From contig NZ_SOCE01000001.1 in the NCBI RefSeq assembly GCF_004365175.1, forward strand, positions 4,719,403 through 4,783,402: a DNA stretch of 64,000 bases. The letters run 5' to 3'. The notes below the pieces were generated by a model. The model did no database searches. It saw nothing but the letters and a program-made list of their open reading frames with translations, and was not told where the DNA came from. Each line of letters begins with the position of its first letter. Position 1 is the stretch's first letter. Positions 1 through 11,292 of this stretch are shown here, one piece after another. The stretch is from Kribbella voronezhensis (lineage in GTDB: Bacteria; Actinomycetota; Actinomycetes; Propionibacteriales; Kribbellaceae). Position numbers and translations under genes: made by a program.

Positions 1-239
1 CGATCCACGGCAAGTCCGACTCGCTGGTCGGTCTGAAGGAGAACGTCATCATCGGAAAGCTGATCCCGGCGGGTACCGGCATGGACCGTTACCGCAACAT
101 CCGGGTGGAGCCCACCGAGGAGGCGAAGGCCGCGATGTACTCGATGGTCGGCTACGAGTCGTACGACTACGACTTCGGCCCGTCCACCGGTCAGTCGGTC
201 CCGCTGGACGACTTCGACCTCGGTTCCTACCAGAACTGA
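1..239 (+). CDS. rpoC: RNA polymerase beta' subunit, C-terminal end (partial)
   Basis: This is the 3' end of the gene for the largest catalytic subunit of RNA polymerase; the 5' part lies outside the window. Reading from base 3 gives IHGKSDSLVGLKENVIIGK followed by LIPAGTGM, the near-universal C-terminal signature of beta'. The protein ends DFDLGSYQN with a TGA at 237-239. A strong hairpin follows directly, so this is the end of the rpoBC transcript. Identification rests on the conserved C-terminal block and on its place just upstream of the str operon, the usual actinobacterial arrangement. Confidence 0.95.
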   Translation, partial: IHGKSDSLVGLKENVIIGKLIPAGTGMDRYRNIRVEPTEEAKAAMYSMVGYESYDYDFGPSTGQSVPLDDFDLGSYQN

Positions 240-261
240 GTCAGTCAGTACGCAGTACGCC

Positions 262-297
262 CGAGGGCGGCACTCCCACCAGGGGGTGCCGCCCTCG
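262..297 (+). terminator. hairpin terminator after rpoC
   Basis: A 12-bp perfect GC-rich stem (262-273 with 286-297) is extended inward by a T-G wobble and three more pairs around the loop ACCA. It starts 22 bases after the rpoC stop. No T-run follows, as is common for actinobacterial terminators. Confidence 0.85.
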
Positions 298-490
298 CGG
301 CGTTGCGGCCACCCCCGCCGACGTACCGAAGTACGGTGAAGTTGCCTAGAGCAATTAATGGTTCGGTGGTGGATCGCTCGGTCCAGCAGGGGTTCTGAAG
401 CCGGCGGCCGTGGTGACATGCCGAGGGTGGTCGGGCGGCTGCAGAGTGTCGCGAGGGGTCGGCGTGGAAGTGTCGGCGGGATGCGCGAAG

Positions 491-1699
491 ATGACGCACA
501 TGCCGGATCTCCCGCCGTACCTGCGACCGTTCGTGCTGGACGTCGAGGAGGTGGCCGGACAACGCAGCGACCGCGTCGGCGAGCTGGACTTCTACCGTCC
601 CGCGAGTACGGCGCGGACGGGCGCGATCCTGTTGGTTCACGGGGGTCCGGGGCCCGCCGATCTCACCGTGTCGCCACGTGACTGGCCGGTGTATCAGGGC
701 TATGCCACGGCGATCGCTCAGCGCGGCCTGGTGGCCGCCGTGGTCGACCACAGCCTCATTCGTGGCCTCGACCAGCTGACCGCCGCTGCCGACGACGTGG
801 AGGCCGCTGTCGGCCTGCTGCGGGCCGATCCGCAGGTGGACCCGGAGCGCGTGCTGCTCTGGTTCTTCTCCGGCGCCGGCCTGCTGGCGGGGGAGTGGCT
901 GGACAGCCGCCCCGGCTGGCTGCGTGGCATCGCCCTGACCTATCCCCGCCTCGCCACCCCGCCCGGTGTCGACGAACTGGTTTCCGCCGCCGAGGTCATC
1001 GGCAAAAACAAGAACCTGCCGGTGCTGCTGACGAGGGTCGGCCGCGAGCGCGACGAGCTCGCTGGTCCGGTGGCGGAGTTCGTCTCCGCCGGTGGCGCCG
1101 CGCTGGACATCATCGACGTACCGAAAGGGCAACACGGCTTCGACATGCTCGACCACACCGACGAATCCCGCGCCGCGGTGACCAAGGCCCTCGACTGGGC
1201 CATCGCCCACCTGGGTGAAGACCCCACCAACCAACCCCCTATCCCGGCCCCCACCAGCACTCGAACTCCGCTTCCGGCCGCCGGAGCCACCGTCACGACA
1301 GAGAAGCCGAAAGCTGTCGTGGTGGATAAGCCGGTAGCTGTCGCGCCACCAAGTGCGCCTGCTGTCTCCGCAGAGACGCCGGCGTCGCGCGTGGTGGGGC
1401 GCGAGCATTCGGCGTACGAGGCGCATGATCTGGAAGCGTTTCTGGCGATGTATTCGCCGACCGCACAGCTCCAGACGGCCGACGGTTCCGTACTGCGGGG
1501 TCGCCGGTCACTGCGGGAGTACTACCGGCCCCGGTTCGAGGCCGGCCAGTGCAAGACCGAGCTGATCCACCGGATGACCCAGGGGGAGTGGGTGGTGGAC
1601 CAGGCGATCGTCCACGATCCCGACCAGGGCCCGGTGCCGATGATCAGCTTCTACCGTGTCCAGGAAGGCCTCATCACCGAGGTCCGCATCCTCGGCTGA
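491..1699 (+). CDS. dienelactone-hydrolase-like domain fused to a SnoaL/NTF2-like domain
   Basis: About 402 residues in two domains. The N-terminal part (to about residue 245) is an alpha/beta hydrolase of the dienelactone hydrolase type: an LLVHGGPG oxyanion-hole strand, a Ser in LLWFFSGAG at the nucleophile-elbow position, and a terminal catalytic-type His in KGQHGFD. A Pro/Thr/Val-rich linker of about 50 residues leads to a C-terminal SnoaL-like cone domain (REHSAYEAHDLEAF onward), the fold used to bind small hydrophobic or polar ligands. I chose ATG 491; ATG 500 is equally possible, and the frame stays open upstream without a convincing start. Flanked by terminators on both sides, so monocistronic. 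The substrate is unknown. Confidence 0.75.
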   Translation: MTHMPDLPPYLRPFVLDVEEVAGQRSDRVGELDFYRPASTARTGAILLVHGGPGPADLTVSPRDWPVYQGYATAIAQRGLVAAVVDHSLIRGLDQLTAAADDVEAAVGLLRADPQVDPERVLLWFFSGAGLLAGEWLDSRPGWLRGIALTYPRLATPPGVDELVSAAEVIGKNKNLPVLLTRVGRERDELAGPVAEFVSAGGAALDIIDVPKGQHGFDMLDHTDESRAAVTKALDWAIAHLGEDPTNQPPIPAPTSTRTPLPAAGATVTTEKPKAVVVDKPVAVAPPSAPAVSAETPASRVVGREHSAYEAHDLEAFLAMYSPTAQLQTADGSVLRGRRSLREYYRPRFEAGQCKTELIHRMTQGEWVVDQAIVHDPDQGPVPMISFYRVQEGLITEVRILG

Positions 1700-1709
1700 G
1701 GCGTCGCGA

Positions 1710-1745
1710 CTGTTGCCCCGGCTGGGAGACCGGCCGGGGCAACAG
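1710..1745 (+). terminator. hairpin terminator after the hydrolase fusion gene
   Basis: A 13-bp perfect stem (1710-1722 with 1733-1745) with a 10-base loop begins 11 bases after the stop codon. There is no U-tract. Confidence 0.85.
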
Positions 1746-1816
1746 CCCGTTCAGGCGGGAAATGCGCCGCGCGAGCCGCCGATGCCAGGGTTACGGCGAA
1801 CACCCTGTAAACTGGT

Positions 1817-1882
1817 CTAGCGGCTGCGCCTCAACGCCGTACGGTCTTCTGTTTTGACCGTGCATGAGGCAGCCGCTAGTCT
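1817..1882 (+). promoter_or_regulatory. str operon promoter inside a long imperfect palindrome
   Basis: TTGACC (1854-1859) and TAGTCT (1877-1882), 17 bases apart, form a good primary-sigma promoter for rpsL-rpsG-fusA-tuf, giving a leader of about 185 bases. The same stretch folds as one long hairpin: 1817-1833 pairs with 1865-1879 apart from a 2-base bulge, and 1839-1846 pairs with 1856-1863 with one wobble. The -35 therefore sits in the inner arm and loop and the -10 at the end of the outer arm. The region 1746-2073 holds no gene that I can support; the frame open from 1864 belongs to rpsL read upstream of its true start. Confidence 0.6.
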
Positions 1883-1992
1883 TAACGATCGTGCCCGGGT
1901 CATCCTGGGCCGTCATGCGTGCCCCTCGTACTTTTCGGGTCAGCGCGTGGCACGGGACTTCTGCCGACAGTCAGAAAGTTTATGACTCCGGC

Positions 1993-2030
1993 GTGTCCGT
2001 GCCCTCGCGACACACCCGACCGCGGGGGTC
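1993..2030 (+). promoter_or_regulatory. rpsL leader element shared with the rpsJ leader
   Basis: Positions 2008-2030 are identical, base for base over 23 bases, to 6683-6705 upstream of rpsJ. The core is ACACCCGACCGCGGGGGTC. In both places it forms the right arm of one small hairpin (here GTGTC 1993-1997 with GACAC 2009-2013) followed by a GACC/GGTC hairpin. Both copies lie 44 bases before the start codon. This suggests a common leader-RNA or DNA signal coordinating the two ribosomal operons. Confidence 0.6.
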
Positions 2031-2073
2031 AGGTGCGCAGCAACCGACCGGACGACAGAAAGAGACCTACGCG

Positions 2074-2448
2074 GTGCCCACCATCCAGCAGTTGGTCCGC
2101 AAGGGCCGCCAGGACAAGGTGTCCAAGAACAAGACGCCGGCCCTGAAGGGTTCCCCTCAGCGTCGTGGTGTGTGCACGCGCGTGTACACGACCACCCCGA
2201 AGAAGCCGAACTCGGCCCTTCGGAAGGTCGCTCGCGTCCGCCTCACCAGCGGCATCGAGGTCACCGCCTACATCCCGGGCGTCGGCCACAACCTGCAGGA
2301 GCACTCGATCGTGCTCGTGCGTGGCGGCCGGGTGAAGGACCTTCCGGGTGTCCGGTACAAGATCATCCGCGGTTCGCTCGACACCCAGGGTGTGAAGAAC
2401 CGGAAGCAGGCTCGCAGCCGGTACGGCGCGAAGAAGGAGAAGAGCTAA
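2074..2448 (+). CDS. rpsL: 30S ribosomal protein S12
   Basis: A protein of 124 residues, the usual size for S12, part of the decoding centre of the small subunit. It has the conserved TTPKKPNSALRKVARVRL block and the YIPGVGHNLQEHS loop, sites where streptomycin-resistance changes occur in other bacteria (lysine is present at PKKPNS). The start is GTG 2074 (VPTIQQLVRKGR), supported by an AAAGAGA ribosome site about ten bases upstream and by family length. First gene of the str operon; its TAA overlaps the rpsG ATG by one base. Confidence 0.97.
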   Translation: MPTIQQLVRKGRQDKVSKNKTPALKGSPQRRGVCTRVYTTTPKKPNSALRKVARVRLTSGIEVTAYIPGVGHNLQEHSIVLVRGGRVKDLPGVRYKIIRGSLDTQGVKNRKQARSRYGAKKEKS

Positions 2449-2918
2449 TGCCGCGCAAGGGTCCCGCCCCGAAGCGGCCGGTCATCATCGACCCGGTCTA
2501 CAGTTCGCCGCTGGTCACCCAGTTGATCTCCAAGATCCTGGTGGACGGCAAGAAGCAGATCGCGCAGAGCATCGTCTACACCGCCCTCGAGGGCACCCGG
2601 ACGAAGACCGGCACCGACCCGGTCATCACGCTCAAGCGCGCCCTGGACAACGTGAAGCCCAGCATCGAGGTGAAGAGCCGCCGCGTCGGTGGTGCCACCT
2701 ACCAGGTGCCGATCGAGGTCAAGCCCGGTCGCTCGACCACGCTCGCCCTGCGCTGGCTCACGTCCTACTCCCGGGCCCGCCGCGAGAAGACCATGTCCGA
2801 GCGCCTGATGAACGAGATCCTGGACGCGTCCAACGGTCTCGGTGCGTCGGTGAAGCGTCGCGAGGACACGCACAAGATGGCCGAAGCCAACAAGGCTTTC
2901 GCCCACTACCGCTGGTGA
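2448..2918 (+). CDS. rpsG: 30S ribosomal protein S7
   Basis: A protein of 156 residues starting MPRKGPAPKRPV. S7 binds the 3' major domain of 16S rRNA and nucleates assembly of the head. The ATG overlaps the rpsL stop (TAATG) and is preceded by AAGGAGA, showing tight coupling. The conserved RRVGGATYQVP and ALRWL segments are present. Second gene of the str operon. Confidence 0.97.
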   Translation: MPRKGPAPKRPVIIDPVYSSPLVTQLISKILVDGKKQIAQSIVYTALEGTRTKTGTDPVITLKRALDNVKPSIEVKSRRVGGATYQVPIEVKPGRSTTLALRWLTSYSRARREKTMSERLMNEILDASNGLGASVKRREDTHKMAEANKAFAHYRW

Positions 2919-2992
2919 TCGCGGGGTCCGGTCCCGGACCCCACCCGATCACCGTTTTGAAGCTAGACAGAAGCGAGAGGTAGACCACCGAG

Positions 2993-5104
<2,112 letters not shown>

Positions 5105-5176
5105 TCTCGCCCCGGACCAACCAACCCACAGCGCGTCGGCGTACGGCGTAAGTCAACACTTTCCAGGAGGGCCCCA

Positions 5177-6370
<1,194 letters not shown>

Positions 6371-6376
6371 TTTCAT

Positions 6377-6417
6377 GAGGTCCGCAAGGGCTCGCTCACT
6401 GAGCCCTTGCGGACCTC
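6377..6417 (+). terminator. terminator of the str operon
   Basis: A perfect 17-bp stem (6377-6393 with 6401-6417) and a 7-base loop begin six bases after the tuf stop. It is the longest uninterrupted terminator stem in the window, with a short T-containing tail. Confidence 0.92.
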
Positions 6418-6495
6418 TGCTTTGCGCCTGATCCAGGGCAAGTCGGGGTCGGTGACCCCGGAACGGTCCCGGATCGAGGCGTGAAGCCACCACGA

Positions 6496-6526
6496 TTGGC
6501 ATTCCGATGCCGATCTCTGGCACAAT
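6496..6526 (+). promoter_or_regulatory. candidate promoter of the S10 operon
   Basis: TTGGCA (6496-6501) and an extended -10-like TGGCACAAT (6518-6526) lie 19 bases apart, about 220 bases before rpsJ. The spacing is on the long side, so this is a tentative call. The 378-base gap 6371-6748 contains the str terminator, this site and the leader hairpins; I see no gene in it. Confidence 0.4.
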
Positions 6527-6654
6527 ATTCAGGTTGCTCAGGCTAGGTTGCCGGGGCGCGCCGCAGACGGTTGTCTGGCGGCTGCGCCGGACCGGAGACC
6601 ATGCCGAGGTTCTCGGTCCGAGACCGAACCCCGATCACCATCCCAGGGTCGAAA

Positions 6655-6707
6655 GTGTGTGGTGACGCGCGTGCCGCGTCCACGACACACCCGACCGCGG
6701 GGGTCGG
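6655..6707 (+). promoter_or_regulatory. rpsJ leader hairpins carrying the motif shared with rpsL
   Basis: Two adjacent hairpins precede rpsJ. The first pairs 6655-6669 with 6675-6690 through two 6-bp helices and an internal loop. The second is a perfect CCGACC/GGTCGG stem (6691-6696 with 6702-6707). Bases 6683-6705 are identical to 2008-2030 in the rpsL leader. Likely a conserved leader-RNA element acting on both ribosomal operons; the ligand or protein is not known from sequence. Confidence 0.6.
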
Positions 6708-6748
6708 AGCAGCAAAGACGAAGACGAAGAGAAGGACGTAGCGAAGCG

Positions 6749-7057
6749 ATGGCGGGACAAAAGATCCGCATCCGGCTGAAGGCCTACGACCACGAGGTCA
6801 TCGACAGCTCGGCGCGCAAGATCGTCGACACGGTGACGCGTACTGGTGCGAAGGTTGCTGGCCCGGTGCCGTTGCCGACGGAAAAGAACGTGTTCTGCGT
6901 CATCCGCTCGCCGCACAAGTACAAGGACAGCCGCGAGCACTTCGAGATGCGCACCCACAAGCGGCTCATCGACATCATCGACCCCACGCCGAAGACCGTC
7001 GACTCGCTGATGCGTCTCGACCTGCCGGCCGGTGTCGACATCGAGATCAAGCTCTGA
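6749..7057 (+). CDS. rpsJ: 30S ribosomal protein S10
   Basis: A protein of 102 residues starting MAGQKIRIRLKAYDHEVID. Besides its 30S role, S10 (NusE) acts in NusB-dependent antitermination. ATG 6749 was chosen because it gives the family length; the frame is open further upstream without homology. First gene of the long S10-spc transcript, which runs with short gaps or overlaps to rplO. Confidence 0.97.
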   Translation: MAGQKIRIRLKAYDHEVIDSSARKIVDTVTRTGAKVAGPVPLPTEKNVFCVIRSPHKYKDSREHFEMRTHKRLIDIIDPTPKTVDSLMRLDLPAGVDIEIKL

Positions 7058-7073
7058 GGGAAACGCGAAACCA

Positions 7074-7730
7074 ATGAGCAATCAAAAAACCACGCGCGGT
7101 CTGCTGGGCACGAAGCTCGGCATGACCCAGACCTGGGACGAGAACAACCGAGTCGTCCCCGTCACCGTGATCCAGGCCGGTCCCTGTGTGGTCACCGAGG
7201 TGCGTACCTCGGCCAGCCACGGCTACGACGGCGTCCAGATCGCGTTCGGCGACATCGACCCCCGCAAGGTGAACTCGCCGATGCGCGGCCACTTCGAGAA
7301 GGCCGGAGTGACCCCGCGTCGCCACCTGCTCGAGCTGCGCACCGCTGACGCCAGCGAGTACACGCTGGGCCAGGAGATCAAGGCCGAGGCGTTCGCCGCG
7401 GGCGAGATCGTCGACGTGTCCGCCACCAGCAAGGGCAAGGGCTTCGCCGGTGTGATGAAGCGGCACGGCTTCCACGGTCTTCGCGCCACCCACGGTGTGC
7501 ACAAGAAGCACCGTTCGCCGGGCTCCATCGGCGGTTGCGCGACCCCGGGCCGGGTCTTCAAGGGCCTCAAGATGGCCGGCCGGATGGGCAACGAGAAGGT
7601 CACCACGCAGAACGTGACGGTCCACGCGATCGACGCCGAGCGCGGCCTGGTCCTGCTCAAGGGTGCCGTCCCCGGCCCCAAGGGCGGCCTCGTGCTGATC
7701 CGCAACGCCGCGAAGGGAGCTACCAAATGA
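7074..7730 (+). CDS. rplC: 50S ribosomal protein L3
   Basis: A protein of 218 residues (MSNQKTTRGLLGTKLGMTQ), a primary binder of 23S rRNA near the peptidyl-transferase centre. The conserved GTSKGKGFAG-like loop (here ATSKGKGFAGVMKRHGF) and the SIGGCATPGRVFKG segment are present. ATG 7074 has a GAGGG site upstream. It overlaps rplD by four bases (ATGA). Confidence 0.97.
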   Translation: MSNQKTTRGLLGTKLGMTQTWDENNRVVPVTVIQAGPCVVTEVRTSASHGYDGVQIAFGDIDPRKVNSPMRGHFEKAGVTPRRHLLELRTADASEYTLGQEIKAEAFAAGEIVDVSATSKGKGFAGVMKRHGFHGLRATHGVHKKHRSPGSIGGCATPGRVFKGLKMAGRMGNEKVTTQNVTVHAIDAERGLVLLKGAVPGPKGGLVLIRNAAKGATK

Positions 7731-8422
7731 GCACCGTTGACGTAGTCGCTGTGAAGGGCGACAAGGTCAGCAAGAAGGGCTCCGCGGAGCTCCCGGCCGA
7801 GCTGTTCGACGTACAGGCCAACATCCCGCTGATCCACCAGGTCGTCGTGGCCCAGCTGGCCGCGGCCCGCCAGGGCACGCACAAGGTGAAGTCCCGCGGT
7901 GAGGTCTCCGGTGGTGGCGCCAAGCCGTACCGGCAGAAGGGCACCGGCCGCGCCCGGCAGGGTTCGACCCGCGCACCGCAGTTCACCGGTGGTGGCGTCG
8001 TGCACGGCCCGACCCCGCGCGACTACAGCCAGCGGACCCCGAAGAAGATGATCGCCGCCGCGCTCCGCGGTGCGTTGTCCGACCGGGCCCGTGACGGCCG
8101 CGTGCACGTGGTCGAGAAGTTCGTGGACGGCGACAAGCCGTCGACCAAGGCAGCCCTCAAGGTGCTGGCCGAGGTCACCGAGTACCTCAAGGTGCTGGTG
8201 GTCGTGGCGCGCGCCGACGAGCAGACCTGGCTGAGCCTGCGCAACGTGCCGACCGTGCACCTGCTCGCGGCCGACCAGCTGAACGCGTACGACGTGCTGT
8301 GCAGCGACGCGGTGGTCTTCACCACCGAGGCGCTGGAGGCCTTCGTCGCCGGTTCGCCGAAGGGCAAGTCCGTCAAGGCCGTCGCTACGTCGACCGAGGC
8401 CGAGCAGGAGGTAGAAGCATGA
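7727..8422 (+). CDS. rplD: 50S ribosomal protein L4
   Basis: A protein of 231 residues starting MSTVDVVAVKGDKVSKKG. It has the exit-tunnel loop with KPYRQKGTGRARQG, the segment that reaches towards the tunnel constriction and where macrolide-resistance changes occur elsewhere. Start and stop codons overlap those of rplC and rplW (ATGA at both ends), indicating translational coupling. Confidence 0.97.
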   Translation: MSTVDVVAVKGDKVSKKGSAELPAELFDVQANIPLIHQVVVAQLAAARQGTHKVKSRGEVSGGGAKPYRQKGTGRARQGSTRAPQFTGGGVVHGPTPRDYSQRTPKKMIAAALRGALSDRARDGRVHVVEKFVDGDKPSTKAALKVLAEVTEYLKVLVVVARADEQTWLSLRNVPTVHLLAADQLNAYDVLCSDAVVFTTEALEAFVAGSPKGKSVKAVATSTEAEQEVEA

Positions 8423-8724
8423 GTCACGGAGTCAACAAAGACCCGCGGGACGTGCTGCTGCGGCCGGTCGTGAGCGAGAAGAGCTACGGCCTGCTGGACG
8501 AGCAGAAGTACACGTTCGAGGTCGCCCCGGACGCCAACAAGACCGAGATCAAGCTCGCGGTCCAGAAGGTGTTCAAGGTGCGGGTCACCAGCGTCAACAC
8601 GATCAACCGCAAGGGCAAGCGCCGCCGTACCCGTACGGGCTGGGGCAAGCGTCCTGACACCAAGCGAGCGATCGTCAGCCTTGCCGGCGACGACCGCATC
8701 GACATCTTCGGAGGCCAGTCGTAA
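8419..8724 (+). CDS. rplW: 50S ribosomal protein L23
   Basis: A protein of 101 residues (MSHGVNKDPRDVLLRPVVSEKS). L23 sits at the tunnel exit and is the docking point for trigger factor and SRP. The RPVVSEKSY and TINRKGKRRRTRTGWG segments are typical. Starts within the rplD stop (ATGA); its TAA shares a base with the rplB ATG. Confidence 0.97.
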   Translation: MSHGVNKDPRDVLLRPVVSEKSYGLLDEQKYTFEVAPDANKTEIKLAVQKVFKVRVTSVNTINRKGKRRRTRTGWGKRPDTKRAIVSLAGDDRIDIFGGQS

Positions 8725-9557
8725 TGGGTATCCGCAAATACAAGCCGACGACGCCGGGCCGCCGTGGCTCGAGCGTGGCCGACTTCGTCGAGCTCACCCG
8801 TTCGACCCCTGAGAAGTCCCTGCTCCGCCCGCTGCCGAAGAAGGGTGGCCGGAACAACTCCGGCAAGATCACCACTCGGCACCACGGTGGTGGCCACAAG
8901 CGCGCGTACCGCCTGATCGACTTCAAGCGCTACGACAAGGACGGCGTACCGGCCAAGGTCGCGGAGATCGAGTACGACCCGAACCGCACCGCCCGGATCG
9001 CACTGCTGCACTACGTCGACGGCGAGAAGCGCTACATCCTCGCCCCGGCCAACCTGAAGCAGGGCACGATCATCGAGAACGGTCCGGCCGCGGACATCAA
9101 GGTCGGCAACAACCTGCCGCTGCGCAACATCCCGGTCGGCTCCACGGTGCACGCCGTCGAGCTGCGCCCGGGCGGTGGCGCCAAGATGGCCCGCTCCGCC
9201 GGTGCCAGCGTTCAGCTGGTCGCCAAGGAGGGCCGGATGGCCACCCTGCGGATGCCGTCGGGCGAGGTCCGGATGGTCGACGTGCGCTGCCGCGCCACCC
9301 TCGGTGAGGTCGGCAACGGCGAGCAGTCGAACATCAACTGGGGCAAGGCCGGCCGGATGCGCTGGAAGGGCAAGCGCCCGACCGTCCGTGGTGTCGCCAT
9401 GAACCCGGTCGACCACCCGCACGGTGGTGGTGAGGGCAAGACCTCGGGTGGACGTCACCCGGTGTCCCCGTGGGGCAAGCCTGAGGGCCGCACCCGCGGT
9501 CACAAGGAAAGCGACCGCATGATCGTCCGGCGCCGCAAGGCCGGCAAGAAGCGCTGA
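8724..9557 (+). CDS. rplB: 50S ribosomal protein L2
   Basis: A protein of 277 residues that binds domain IV of 23S rRNA and is needed for subunit association. Conserved NNSGKITTRHHGGGHKR near the N terminus and the VAMNPVDHPHGGGEGKT loop near residue 230, whose His is the most conserved residue of L2. TAATG overlap with rplW. Confidence 0.98.
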   Translation: MGIRKYKPTTPGRRGSSVADFVELTRSTPEKSLLRPLPKKGGRNNSGKITTRHHGGGHKRAYRLIDFKRYDKDGVPAKVAEIEYDPNRTARIALLHYVDGEKRYILAPANLKQGTIIENGPAADIKVGNNLPLRNIPVGSTVHAVELRPGGGAKMARSAGASVQLVAKEGRMATLRMPSGEVRMVDVRCRATLGEVGNGEQSNINWGKAGRMRWKGKRPTVRGVAMNPVDHPHGGGEGKTSGGRHPVSPWGKPEGRTRGHKESDRMIVRRRKAGKKR

Positions 9558-9572
9558 TAGGGAGCCGGACAG

Positions 9573-9854
9573 ATGCCACGCAGCCTCAAGAAGGGCCCGT
9601 TCGTCGACCACCACCTGTTGAAGAAGGTGGAGGTGCAGAACGAAAAGGGCACCAAGAACGTGATCAAGACCTGGTCGCGCCGATCCATGATCATCCCGAC
9701 CATGATCGGTCACACCCTCGCGGTGCACGACGGCCGCAAGCACGTCCCCGTGTTCGTGACGGACGCGATGGTCGGGCACAAGCTCGGCGAGTTCGCCCCG
9801 ACCCGGACGTTCAAGGGCCACGAAAAAGACGACCGCAAGGCACGGCGTCGCTGA
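9573..9854 (+). CDS. rpsS: 30S ribosomal protein S19
   Basis: A protein of 93 residues (MPRSLKKGPFVDHHLLKKV) that forms the S13-S19 head complex contacting tRNA and 23S rRNA. Typical WSRRSMIIPTMIGHT block. GGGAGCC precedes the ATG. Confidence 0.97.
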   Translation: MPRSLKKGPFVDHHLLKKVEVQNEKGTKNVIKTWSRRSMIIPTMIGHTLAVHDGRKHVPVFVTDAMVGHKLGEFAPTRTFKGHEKDDRKARRR

Positions 9855-9904
9855 CCTAGGTCAGTGACGAAGCGCAGAGCAACCTACGGAGAGATTCGAA
9901 CATC

Positions 9905-10435
9905 ATGAGCGTAATGGAGCGTAGGGCAGTCAGTGCCCGTCGCGAGGGCCTGCTGGGCGACGAGCCCGGGGCCTTTGCGGTCGCGCGCTTCGTCCGCGTG
10001 ACGCCGATGAAGGCGCGTCGCGTGGTCGACCTGGTGCGCGGCATGGGCGTCGACGACGCACTCGCCACTCTGAAGTTCGCCCCGCAGGCCGCTGCCGAGA
10101 CCGTGTACAAGGTCGTCGACAGCGCCGTGGCGAACGCCGAAAGCACCGAGCACCTGAGCCGCGCCGACCTGGTCGTGGTGAAGGCCTATGTGGACGAGGG
10201 CCCGACGCTGAAGCGTCACCGCCCCCGTGCCCAGGGTCGCGCGACCCGGATCGACAAGCGGACCAGCCACATCACTGTTGTGGTCGGCCCGAAGGTCGAG
10301 GCCGAGGCGCCGGCGAAGAAGGCCGATGCCAAGAAGGCGGAAGCCAAGAAGGACGACGCCAAGAAGGCTCCGGCCAAGAAGGCGCCCGCCAAGAAGGCAA
10401 CCGCCAAAAAGGCTGAGAAGAAGGAGACCCGATAG
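9905..10435 (+). CDS. rplV: 50S ribosomal protein L22 with a lysine-rich C-terminal tail
   Basis: The L22 core (to about residue 131) has the VRVTPMKARRVVDLVRG segment and the tunnel hairpin ending GRATRIDKRTSHITVVV. After it comes a tail of about 45 residues built of A/P-K-K repeats (KKADAKKAEAKKDDAKK and so on), giving 176 residues against about 110-120 in most bacteria. Such histone-H1-like tails occur in several actinobacterial ribosomal proteins and may contact rRNA or nucleic acid outside the particle. Two possible ATGs, 9905 and 9914. Its TAG overlaps the rpsC GTG by one base. Confidence 0.95.
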   Translation: MSVMERRAVSARREGLLGDEPGAFAVARFVRVTPMKARRVVDLVRGMGVDDALATLKFAPQAAAETVYKVVDSAVANAESTEHLSRADLVVVKAYVDEGPTLKRHRPRAQGRATRIDKRTSHITVVVGPKVEAEAPAKKADAKKAEAKKDDAKKAPAKKAPAKKATAKKAEKKETR

Positions 10436-11289
10436 TGGGCCAGAAGGTAAACCCGCACGGGTTCCGACTCGGCATCAGCACGGACCACAAGAGCCGGTGG
10501 TACGCGGACAAGCTGTACAAGGACTACGTGGGCGAGGACGTCAAGATCCGTCGCCTGCTGAGCAAGGGCATGGAGCGCGCCGGCATCTCCCGCGTGGAGA
10601 TCGAGCGCACCCGTGACCGCGTCCGCGTCGACATCCACACCGCCCGTCCGGGCATCGTCATCGGTCGCCGCGGCGCCGAGGCGGACCGGATTCGGGGCAG
10701 CCTGGAGGAGCTCACCGGCAAGCAGGTGCAGCTGAACATCCTCGAGGTGAAGAACGCCGAGGTCGACGCGCAGCTCGTCGCCCAGGGCGTTGCCGAGCAG
10801 CTGTCCGGCCGCGTGGCGTTCCGCCGCGCGATGCGCAAGGCGATGCAGACCACCATGCGTGGCGGCGCCCTGGGCATCCGGATCCAGTGCTCCGGCCGTC
10901 TCGGTGGCGCGGAGATGTCGCGTTCGGAGTTCTACCGCGAAGGCCGGGTGCCGCTGCACACCCTTCGCGCGGACATCGACTACGGCTTCTACGAGGCCCG
11001 CACGACCTTCGGCCGGATCGGCGTGAAGGTCTGGATCTACAAGGGCGATGTCGCCGGCACCCGCGCGGAGCGCGAGGCGCAGGCCGCGGCCCGGGCCGCT
11101 ACCCAGCAGCGTGGCCGTCCGGCCCGTCGCGACGGTGGCGACCGCGGTGACCGTGGTGGCCGCGGTGGTGACCGTGGCGGTCGTAACGACCGTCGTGACG
11201 GTGGCGCCCGCAATGACGCTCCCAAGGCTGACGCCGCGGCGGCTCCGGCTGCCGAGAAGCCGGCCGAGACGACCGGAACGGAGAGCTGA
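10435..11289 (+). CDS. rpsC: 30S ribosomal protein S3 with an RGG/RDGG-type C-terminal tail
   Basis: GTG start (MGQKVNPHGFRLGI). The KH domain with IVIGRRGAEADRIR and the C-terminal domain with RIGVKVWIYKGD are normal; S3 lines the mRNA entry and takes part in helicase activity. The last 60 or so residues are low complexity: repeated RGG and DRGG units followed by an acidic-alanine end, making 284 residues. The RGG-like tail suggests additional RNA contact. Overlaps rplV by one base. Confidence 0.96.
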   Translation: MGQKVNPHGFRLGISTDHKSRWYADKLYKDYVGEDVKIRRLLSKGMERAGISRVEIERTRDRVRVDIHTARPGIVIGRRGAEADRIRGSLEELTGKQVQLNILEVKNAEVDAQLVAQGVAEQLSGRVAFRRAMRKAMQTTMRGGALGIRIQCSGRLGGAEMSRSEFYREGRVPLHTLRADIDYGFYEARTTFGRIGVKVWIYKGDVAGTRAEREAQAAARAATQQRGRPARRDGGDRGDRGGRGGDRGGRNDRRDGGARNDAPKADAAAAPAAEKPAETTGTES

Positions 11290-11292
11290 ACC

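Noticed and set aside
10305..10435. The AAGAAGG-rich DNA of the L22 tail as a microsatellite or CRISPR-like repeat.
   Set aside because: It is in-frame coding for the A-K-K tail, with synonymous variation; not a separate DNA element.
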